DNA of 64,000 nt from Paenibacillus lactis. Lineage in GTDB: Bacteria; Bacillota; Bacilli; Paenibacillales; Paenibacillaceae. Numbering within the stretch: position 1 is the first letter of the stretch; the number at the start of each line of letters is the position of its first letter. The position numbers and the translations under genes are program-made. Shown piece by piece: positions 57,936 through 64,000 of this stretch. The DNA is taken from contig NZ_JAGGKI010000008.1 in assembly GCF_017873605.1 (NCBI RefSeq), forward strand, positions 223,957 to 287,956, given 5' to 3'. The notes under the pieces were generated by a model. The model did no database searches. It was given only the letters and a program-made list of their open reading frames with translations, and had not been told where the DNA came from.

Positions 57936-60900
57936 GGCTTGAGCGGTTGCATATTCAGGGGTTCGGCGGCGTACAGGACAAGCGTATCCCGATCGAGGCG
58001 CCGGTAACGGTACTGTACGGGCCGAATGAAGCGGGTAAGAGCACGGTGCTGTATTTTATAAGAGCAATGCTGTACGGCTTTCCCGGAAAGAGTGTGCCGG
58101 CGGAGCGCGGTGAACCGGCGGATTCCGGCGTTCATGGGGGAGAATTGCGCTTCTTGGACGATGAGGGAACGTTATGGACGATCCGCCGCTTTGGTCAGCC
58201 GAGTGAGGGCTCTGCGGGAAGCCGGAAGGAACGCGTACATATCCAGAAGCAGGCCGGTGACGGCACGGTGCTTGAGCTGGGGCAGTATGACCTTGAACGG
58301 GAAGCGCTCGGCGGTGTATCGAAAGATATGTTCCGGCAGCTGTTTGCCATCTCGCTTAGCGAGCTGCAGGAAATTCGCAGCCTGCAGTCCGCCGAGATCA
58401 GCGGCTATCTGTTCCATGCCGGAATCGGCGGCGGCGCGAATATTTTGGAAGCCGAGCGCCGATTGACGCAGGAGATGGACAAGCTGTATAAGCCGCGGGG
58501 CAAAGTACAGCATGCGGCAAAGCTGCTGCAGTCCATCGAGCAGCTCAAGGCGGAGGTGACAGAGAGCAGGACGTATGTCCCTCGTTATAACGAGGTCATC
58601 GATGCTATCCGGGAAACGGAGGACCGGCTGGAGAGGCTGGAGCTTGAACGCGCGGACACTGCAGAGGATCTAACGCTGCTGCGCAAGGCGATTGATATCC
58701 GCCCGTTGTGGCTGGCTTGGCGTGAGGCCAAGCTGGAGCTGGACGGCTTGCCGGATTGCGGCAGCTTCCCGCCGGAGGGTGCCGCGAGGTGGGAGAGAAT
58801 CGAAGAGGAGCTGCTGCAGCTGGAGGCGCAGATCCAGCGGATCGAGCGTGCGCTCGGGGATACCGAGGCGAAGCTTGCCGACATGCCCCGGCTGACATGG
58901 CTGGAGGAGCAGGGACAGCGAATTGAGGATTTATGGGGCAAGCGGAGTTTGTATGAGGCGGGAAACCGCGAGCTTGCACAGCTTACGGCAGAGCAAACGG
59001 CCCAGGCCGACCGTCTTGCAGGGCTGCTGCGAAGCATCGATCCGGGCTGGACCGAGGCGGAGCTGCTCGCGCTGTCCACCTCGGCGGCCGAACGCGAGGA
59101 GGTTCGGCGGCTCGGAGCTGCCTTTGCCGGCTATGACCGCCGGATGGAGCAGCTGTCGCTGGAGCTGCGCGGAGCCCAGCGGGCGGCAGTCGCTGCGGAG
59201 TCTGAATTAAGCGAAGCACGGCGGCAGCTGCGCGAGGAGATGGAGCGGGGGAAAGAGAATTTTGCGATGCTTAAGCCCCGCTCGCCACAAGAGACGGCCA
59301 TGCTATGGAGCCGGCTTCAGCAGACGGCGGAGCGCTGGCGGGAGCGAAGGCTCAGCCAGGCCCTGCCTGAGCTTAAGGCTTCCGGGGCAAGCGAGCATGG
59401 CTGGCTGCCGTCCGCTTATTCGGGCCTGCTTGCCGTCATGGCCATATTAACGGTTGTCCTGGTGTCCTTCCTGTTCTGGAGCGGTGCGAACGGCGCAGCA
59501 GCTATATCCGGCGTGCTCATGCTGGCGGGTATGGTCTATGTGATCTGGAGCGGCCGAAGAAATGTGAAGGACAGTCCTTCCCGGGAATCCTCCCCTTCTG
59601 CCGGGGAGCCCGGCGGAGATGATGCCCATGAGGTTGAACAACTGTTGTCGGAGCTTGTTTCCAGTCCATACCATGCTGCCGCTGCGACGCTGGAGTATCG
59701 GGGGAGCCGACGGGCGAAGACCGAAGCGCGGCCTGCGCGGGATCCGCTCGCGGTGGAGGCTCAGCTGCGGGAGCTCCGATCGGTCATGGATGCCTGGCAG
59801 GCATGGCGTCAGCGGCTGGACCGCTTGACGTCCGAGTGCCTTTCGGCCGAGGAGAAGGTTAAGCTCCAGGCTGCCGAGCGATCGGCGATCGAGAGTGCAA
59901 TTCAAAGTGAAGAGAGGCGGTTTGTCCAGCTGGAGCGGCAGTGGGAATCCTGGCTGATGCAGCGTTTGCTGCCGCAGAGCCTGTCGCCTGATGCGATGCT
60001 GGATATGTTTAGTGCGATTGAGCAGGGGCAAGAGATCGTGCGGCAGCAGAGAGCGAGAGCGGCAAAGATCGCTGAGCTAACGCGAGATGCCAAGGCTTAT
60101 GCGGCTTCCTGCCTTGAGCTGGCTCAGGGCGAACAGGACCCGGAGCGAAACAGAGAGTCCCTGACTACCCCGGATGCCATTCTGTCTTTGCTCGGCGATT
60201 TGCACCGGCGCTGGAAGCAGTATCAAGAGGCTTCGGCACAGCGGGAATCGCTTCGGCATCGGCTCTTGGAGCTGCAGGAAGAAGCGGCAGCCGCGGACGA
60301 AGCCCGCTCGGCAGTGCTGCAGCGGAAGGAACAGCTGCTCGGCTTGTCCGGGGCAGCCGACGGGGAAGCCTATCTGCGGATGGGCGCTGCCGCACGGCGA
60401 AAGGAAGAGCTGGAGCGCACGGTCCGTCATCATGAAATCACGATGTTCAGCGGGCTGGGCAGCCAGCTCCGAAGCCAGGTCTTACAGCTGCTTGAATCGG
60501 CCGACGGTGCGGCGCTGGAGGCCATGCTCAAAGAGCGGGAGGCGGCCGATGCCTCTTTGGCTGAGCTGCGGGATGAGCTTCAGGAGCGGCGCGGAAGATT
60601 GCTGCAGGAGCGGGAATCGCTGGAGGCCGCCGGGAATCGCGACTCTGCGAACCAGCAGCTGGAGGAGCAGCGGGCAGAGCTGAAGGAGCTCGTCAGCCAA
60701 TATGCCGTTCGCGCCATTGCAGCTGGGCTGATTGAGCGCACAAGACGCTTCTATGAACAGGAGAAGCAGCCGCAGGTGCTGCGGCTTGCTTCCCGCTATT
60801 TCTCGAAGCTTACAGGCGGCACCTACAGCAGGATCGTTATGCGCATGGGAGATCATGCCCTATTAGCCGAGCGGCCGGACGGCGGGCTTGTCGAGAGCGC

Positions 60901-61159
60901 GAAGTTGAGCCGGGGGACGGCGGAGCAGCTGTATCTGGCGATGCGGCTTGCTCTGGTACAATCCATGCCGCATGCGGCGGGCATTCCGCTTATGCTCGAT
61001 GATCTGTTCGTCAATTTTGACAGCCGGCGGCTCGGGTATGTCCTGGAGCTGATATCCGAGCTGTCGCACAGCCGCCAGATCGTCATGATGACGTGTCATC
61101 CGCACGTTACAGATCAGATCCGGCAGCGTATTCCCGGGGCGCAAGTCATCGTAATGTAA
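57932..61159 (+). CDS. yhaN: SbcC/Rad50-like ATPase YhaN
   Basis: A 1075-residue SMC-like ATPase, partner of YhaO. The N-terminal head has Walker A in YGPNEAGKST (residues 29-38). Two long coiled-coil arms (about 180-480 and 590-950) are rich in Glu, Arg, Leu and Ala. The C-terminal head has the signature KLSRGTAEQLYLAMRLAL and Walker B PLMLDDLFVNFD. Instead of a zinc-hook (CxxC) the turn of the coil holds two hydrophobic segments near residues 494-512 and 516-537. It starts inside the last codon of yhaO. The complex should process DNA ends at or near the membrane. Confidence 0.93.
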   Translation: MRLERLHIQGFGGVQDKRIPIEAPVTVLYGPNEAGKSTVLYFIRAMLYGFPGKSVPAERGEPADSGVHGGELRFLDDEGTLWTIRRFGQPSEGSAGSRKERVHIQKQAGDGTVLELGQYDLEREALGGVSKDMFRQLFAISLSELQEIRSLQSAEISGYLFHAGIGGGANILEAERRLTQEMDKLYKPRGKVQHAAKLLQSIEQLKAEVTESRTYVPRYNEVIDAIRETEDRLERLELERADTAEDLTLLRKAIDIRPLWLAWREAKLELDGLPDCGSFPPEGAARWERIEEELLQLEAQIQRIERALGDTEAKLADMPRLTWLEEQGQRIEDLWGKRSLYEAGNRELAQLTAEQTAQADRLAGLLRSIDPGWTEAELLALSTSAAEREEVRRLGAAFAGYDRRMEQLSLELRGAQRAAVAAESELSEARRQLREEMERGKENFAMLKPRSPQETAMLWSRLQQTAERWRERRLSQALPELKASGASEHGWLPSAYSGLLAVMAILTVVLVSFLFWSGANGAAAISGVLMLAGMVYVIWSGRRNVKDSPSRESSPSAGEPGGDDAHEVEQLLSELVSSPYHAAAATLEYRGSRRAKTEARPARDPLAVEAQLRELRSVMDAWQAWRQRLDRLTSECLSAEEKVKLQAAERSAIESAIQSEERRFVQLERQWESWLMQRLLPQSLSPDAMLDMFSAIEQGQEIVRQQRARAAKIAELTRDAKAYAASCLELAQGEQDPERNRESLTTPDAILSLLGDLHRRWKQYQEASAQRESLRHRLLELQEEAAAADEARSAVLQRKEQLLGLSGAADGEAYLRMGAAARRKEELERTVRHHEITMFSGLGSQLRSQVLQLLESADGAALEAMLKEREAADASLAELRDELQERRGRLLQERESLEAAGNRDSANQQLEEQRAELKELVSQYAVRAIAAGLIERTRRFYEQEKQPQVLRLASRYFSKLTGGTYSRIVMRMGDHALLAERPDGGLVESAKLSRGTAEQLYLAMRLALVQSMPHAAGIPLMLDDLFVNFDSRRLGYVLELISELSHSRQIVMMTCHPHVTDQIRQRIPGAQVIVM

Positions 61160-61167
61160 ATATAAGG

Positions 61168-61205
61168 GAAGACCGGTTCCAGTCGGAGGAAACCGGTCTT
61201 TTTTT
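61168..61205. terminator. Bidirectional terminator
   Basis: AAGACCGGTT pairs with AACCGGTCTT across a 13-base loop, followed by TTTTTC. It ends the yhaO-yhaN unit and faces the convergent ykvI-like gene. Confidence 0.92.
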
Positions 61206-61223
61206 CGATTAAATGCTGGTCGC

Positions 61224-62270
61224 TTACTTCGTGTTCGTCAAGGGGGTGCCGAACAAGGTGAGGCGCAGCACCCACAGCAGGCAGAGGCCGCCAAAGATCG
61301 GATAGAGCAGCGACAGCAGCGAACTGAAGCCGAATTGGCTGAAGAAATAGCAGAACAGCATGATCCCGAAAGTGATCGTTCTTGAGGACCATGAGGTCCA
61401 CTGCTGCACCTGCAGTGTTATCCCGTATATATTCGCCACGAAGGTGCTGAAGATTTCGAGGAAGATCAGGATCAGGTAGATCATTTGCACGAACCAGCCG
61501 AGATGAGCGGCAATGCTCCCCATCGGAATTTCAAACTGGGCGATGCCGGGCATCTGCGCGGATAAGGCGAAATGGGCAGCCATCAGCATAAATCCAACCC
61601 CCGCTCCGCCGAGGATGCCGCCCCATTTTACGACATTCGTATTTTCGGTCTGATTGCCGAGGGGCACCAGTACGGGCATCGCCAGCACCAAATTAAAGGC
61701 GGTGTACAGAAGCGGGGCCAGCCATGCCGCGGGCAGGCTCTGATCCGTCGTTAAGGTGAGAAACCGGGTGGCGCCGGGAGCCTGGAACGTCTGCGAGATC
61801 ACCGCAATGGATAATGTAATCATCATGGGGACGACGAGCGAGTTCATGGTCATGATGGACTGGATGCCCTTTCTCAGAATGAAGTAGGCCCCGATCATGG
61901 TTACGAACAAGCCGGTCTGATAACCGATATTTAAATGCTCCACGAACACCGACCCGGCGCCGGCCAGCATGATGCTGTTGACGCCAAGCAGAATGACGAA
62001 CATGAACACGCTGATCCAGCTCCCTGACTTCGAGCCGAACAAAAATTTATTTAAATCCTCGAACGATTTCGCGCCGATCCGCCTGGAGATCATCAGGATT
62101 TTCGTGCCGAGCCAAATGAACAAACCGGTTGCGAGAATGATGGTAAGGGTTGCCCAGTGACCGTATTGGGTAAAAAACTGTAGGATTTCACGGCCGGTGG
62201 CAAAGCCTGCGCCGACGATGGTTCCGATATATGTGAAAGCGATCTGGAAAACACGGATAATATCCTTCAA
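61224..62270 (-). CDS. YkvI family membrane protein
   Basis: A 348-residue protein with about ten membrane helices. The opening (AFTYIGTIVGAGFATGREILQFFTQYG) is typical of YkvI, a group within the amino acid-polyamine-cation superfamily; the unwound GAGFATGRE substrate-site loop is present. LVPLGNQTENTN and MQIFEIFSTFVANIYG-like segments also fit. Substrate unknown. The start is TTG 62270 with AAGGGGG nine bases before, as no ATG is placed well. It is convergent with yhaN. Confidence 0.9.
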   Translation of the reverse strand: MKDIIRVFQIAFTYIGTIVGAGFATGREILQFFTQYGHWATLTIILATGLFIWLGTKILMISRRIGAKSFEDLNKFLFGSKSGSWISVFMFVILLGVNSIMLAGAGSVFVEHLNIGYQTGLFVTMIGAYFILRKGIQSIMTMNSLVVPMMITLSIAVISQTFQAPGATRFLTLTTDQSLPAAWLAPLLYTAFNLVLAMPVLVPLGNQTENTNVVKWGGILGGAGVGFMLMAAHFALSAQMPGIAQFEIPMGSIAAHLGWFVQMIYLILIFLEIFSTFVANIYGITLQVQQWTSWSSRTITFGIMLFCYFFSQFGFSSLLSLLYPIFGGLCLLWVLRLTLFGTPLTNTK

Positions 62271-62702
62271 GCGCTAAGCCCCCTTGCTAATGGTGTGATC
62301 GGCACATCTGTGTATAGTACAAGGTATGCCTGACCGCGCATGGACATGACTCGAACCTGTCCTGCCACGCTGGGTTTAGGGGGATTGTGCTTGGTGCTTG
62401 CGCTTCCCAGCACACTGGCGGGAAGCGCACTGCCATGCAGCGCACTGCCATGCAGCACACTGCCATGCAGCACACTGCCATGCATCGCACAAGCGAGCAT
62501 CACACTGCAACATCCTTACACCGTGCTTCAGAAGGGGCACATGGTAAGGTGAACCGATGGCTCCACTCCCAATGTCAGGTATAATGACGAATTCCCGTGT
62601 AATTACATGACGGATAAGTGACGGGTGGAGCGTTTGTACTTGCCGTACAAGGGTTGAATATGTTACTTTTACGACAAAGGAATGGGTGGGAGGTCATTGT
62701 GG
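62271..62702. other. Intergenic region with tandem repeats and xpt leader
   Basis: Between ykvI and xpt. It holds a four-copy 15-bp tandem repeat (62425-62484), a TATAAT at 62580-62585 without a good -35, and two leader hairpins (TTGTAC/GTACAA near 62639 and CCCGT/ACGGG near 62594-62627). No purine riboswitch core was found, and short frames through the repeat on either strand lack ribosome sites. Confidence 0.7.
62425..62484 (+). repeat. Four tandem 15-bp repeats
   Basis: The unit GCRCACTGCCATGCA is repeated four times in a row: copies 1 and 2 read GCGCAC, copies 3 and 4 GCACAC. The segment just before (62411 onward) resembles a degenerate fifth copy. Confidence 0.95.
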
Positions 62703-63272
62703 ATGGATTGGTTAAAGGAGCGGATTGTTAAAGAGGGGGTCGTGCTGTCGGATCAGGTGCTGATCTTGGACGCCCTGCTGACGCATCAAGTGGACCCGGC
62801 TCTTATTATGGATATGGGCAGGGAATTTGCTAGGCGTTTTCGGGATCAAGGCGTGACGAAGGTGATTACGCTGGAATCCTCCGGCATATCGGTCGCGTTT
62901 GCGGCTGCGCTGGAGCTCGGGGTGCCGATGGTGTTCGCCCGGCGGAAAAAGACGCTGCTCGCCGATCCGGATGCTTTATGCGAACGGGTTCCGTCTTTTA
63001 CAAAAGGGATTGTGACCGACATCATGGTGTCCAGGCAGTATATACGGGATAATGACAGAGTACTCTTCATTGACGATATTATTGCCAATGGCGATGCAGC
63101 CAGAGGCTTGATCAAAATTATCAGCCGGGCCGGCGCGGAGCTTGTTGGTCTTGGCGTCGTGATCGAGAAAAGCTTCCAGGCGGGTGCGCGGACACTCCGC
63201 GAGCAGAATGTTCGCGTGGAATCCCTGGTCACCATTTCTTCGCTGGAGGACGGACATATTCATTTCGACTAG
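62703..63272 (+). CDS. xpt: Xanthine phosphoribosyltransferase
   Basis: A 189-residue salvage enzyme converting xanthine and PRPP to XMP. The PRPP-binding motif is VLFIDDIIANGDAARGL, the hood region has EGVVLSDQVLILDALLTHQVDP, and VVIEKSFQAGARTL, RVESLVTI follow as in B. subtilis Xpt. Start ATG 62703 has GGGAGG nine bases before; TTG 62697 is too close. In B. subtilis a guanine riboswitch and pbuX accompany xpt; neither is seen here. The next gene is 220 bases away and unrelated. Confidence 0.95.
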   Translation: MDWLKERIVKEGVVLSDQVLILDALLTHQVDPALIMDMGREFARRFRDQGVTKVITLESSGISVAFAAALELGVPMVFARRKKTLLADPDALCERVPSFTKGIVTDIMVSRQYIRDNDRVLFIDDIIANGDAARGLIKIISRAGAELVGLGVVIEKSFQAGARTLREQNVRVESLVTISSLEDGHIHFD

Positions 63273-63493
63273 CCGGGATGCAGGTGATCCCGATCGATCC
63301 TGCCGATGCAGTCGCATCCGCGCGCTGCCGATACCAACTGCCGCCCTAAGCGAAGCTTGGCGAACCTTGTTTTTTTAAGTGGGCAACCGCTTGTCGATTC
63401 GAATTTTCGGCCTAAAATCACAACAAATTCTTTTCGCCCCGGGCATTTTCGCTTATAATAAAGAGGTATAGGCAAGAGAGAGGAGGCAGCAAC

Positions 63494-63823
63494 ATGGGGA
63501 AACAACCTGTAACCGAGCCGTTTATGATTGAGAAGCTGAATGAAGCGAAGGTACACTTTGAACGTGCTTTGGACTGTAAACATACGGAGTTCGATGATCT
63601 ATATCCCTATATGATTGAACATCCTCAGTTTTTCTGGTACAAACGATATGTTGCCTGGTCCGAACTTCTGACGATTGCCGGTCTATGCGAAGAGCTTTCC
63701 TTCGAGTGGAAGGAGCAGTTTACGCCGCAGCAAGTGGAATATATCGAGAAGCGCGTCATGTCTTCGACGGTGCTGGATTTCTGGTACGAGAAGAATGACA
63801 GCATTGAGCCAGCGCAGCGTTAA
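63494..63823 (+). CDS. Conserved hypothetical protein (109 aa)
   Basis: A 109-residue soluble protein, with GAGAGGAGG eight bases before the ATG. It is largely helical and rich in aromatic residues: LNEAKVHFERALDC, YPYMIEHPQFFWYKRYVAWSELL, EELSFEWKEQF. No signal, membrane helix or metal motif was seen, and I do not recognise a family. A promoter-like TATAAT (63454-63459) sits upstream, and a perfect terminator follows the stop, so it is a single-gene unit. Confidence 0.8.
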   Translation: MGKQPVTEPFMIEKLNEAKVHFERALDCKHTEFDDLYPYMIEHPQFFWYKRYVAWSELLTIAGLCEELSFEWKEQFTPQQVEYIEKRVMSSTVLDFWYEKNDSIEPAQR

Positions 63824-63872
63824 TGGGAATATAGAACATCTGAGGCTTCAGATGTTTATCCATATCGTACAG

Positions 63873-63905
63873 GAAGACCTAAATGGTTTCATTTAGGTCT
63901 TTTTG
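63873..63905 (+). terminator. Terminator of the 109-residue protein gene
   Basis: AAGACCTAAATG pairs with CATTTAGGTCTT around a four-base loop and is followed by TTTG. Confidence 0.93.
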
Positions 63906-63944
63906 TTACGGCTTTAGCCAGTTGAGCTCGCGAAGCGTGCGAAA

Positions 63945-63970
63945 CAAAAAACCACCCGCTATGCGGGTGG
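63945..63970 (-). terminator. Minus-strand terminator at the right edge
   Basis: CCACCCGC-ATA-GCGGGTGG on the minus strand, followed by TTTTTTG. It probably ends a gene that comes in from beyond the right edge; too little of that gene is visible to identify it. Confidence 0.75.
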
Positions 63971-64000
63971 AGGGATCGAGGGTTTGACCAACAAGACCAT

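Noticed and set aside
62425..62484. Possible CRISPR array
   Set aside because: Units are contiguous 15-bp copies without spacers, and no cas genes are present.
62267..62552. Frames on both strands reading through the 15-bp tandem repeat (Cys/Leu/Pro- or His/Gly/Ser-rich)
   Set aside because: No ribosome site in either direction, and the minus-strand frame overlaps the start of the ykvI-like gene. The pentapeptide periods simply follow from the 15-bp unit.
62560..62702. Purine (guanine) riboswitch before xpt
   Set aside because: The conserved junction and loop sequences of the purine aptamer could not be found; only unrelated hairpins are present.
63906..64000. End of an insertion sequence at the right edge
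   Set aside because: A strong minus-strand hairpin with T-run is present, but the visible 30 bases of possible coding sequence beyond it are too short to identify a transposase or any gene.

Overview
The window looks like a chromosomal segment of a Gram-positive, endospore-forming member of the Paenibacillaceae, most likely Paenibacillus. Supporting signs are strong AGGAGG-type ribosome sites, frequent TTG and GTG starts, compact stem-loop terminators with T-runs, a 6S RNA, a YjcZ-type sporulation micropeptide, a YtpB-type sesquarterpene synthase, Firmicute-type regulators and operators (GltC-like LysR, TnrA/GlnR boxes, a Fur-like box), and a gram-positive coproporphyrin-type HemE-HemH pair. 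No rRNA, tRNA, prophage, CRISPR array or intact insertion sequence was found.

Layout. 1-2 kb: end of an M14 cell-wall carboxypeptidase, a Fur-like box, a small membrane protein, a cysteine-poor/histidine-rich HesB-fold protein and a DUF1450 protein. 2-7.6 kb: LTA-synthase-like sulfatase, THUMP-type rRNA methylase, O-methyltransferase, MFS exporter. 7.7-15.7 kb: hemE-hemH, then capA-like phosphoesterase, glycerophosphodiesterase, FAH hydrolase, DUF92 protein and an ABC-F gene broken by one in-frame amber codon. 15.7-31 kb: M42 and M3 peptidases, small membrane proteins, cold-shock protein, ytpB-pfkA, MATE exporter, putative secreted glycoside hydrolase, YitT, CshA helicase, YjcZ, DUF624 protein, 6S RNA. 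31-43 kb: thiol peroxidase, rhomboid protease, GltC-like regulator, YugP-type protease, MerR regulator, an ammonium-transporter operon, JAMM protease, TlpA-like thioredoxin, citramalate synthase, DNA polymerase IV. 43-64 kb: ferredoxin, L,D-transpeptidase, pyrD-relQ-DUF309, a PCYCGC lipoprotein with a CPHC thioredoxin, two RsmF-like methylases, RsuA-type pseudouridine synthase, HAD phosphatase, diguanylate cyclase, glycosyltransferase, YhaO-YhaN, YkvI transporter, xanthine phosphoribosyltransferase.

The strongest candidate for an under-described system is the run amt - DUF294 nucleotidyltransferase - DnaQ-type exonuclease (35053-38363). The last two genes are coupled by an ATGA overlap. Two perfect TnrA/GlnR consensus boxes flank a good sigma-A promoter in front of amt, one upstream of the -35 and one just after the predicted start of transcription. 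No PII (GlnK) gene accompanies the transporter; a GlnD-like nucleotidyltransferase does. Other points worth a second look are the amber codon in the ABC-F gene, two in-frame starts of pepF (one adding a signal-peptide-like leader), the HesB-fold protein with His where Cys ligands are expected, the lipoprotein/thioredoxin pair, and a YhaN ATPase with membrane segments in its coiled coil.

Most of the window is ordinary housekeeping sequence with short operons. Family calls rest on motifs read by eye; no database search was run.
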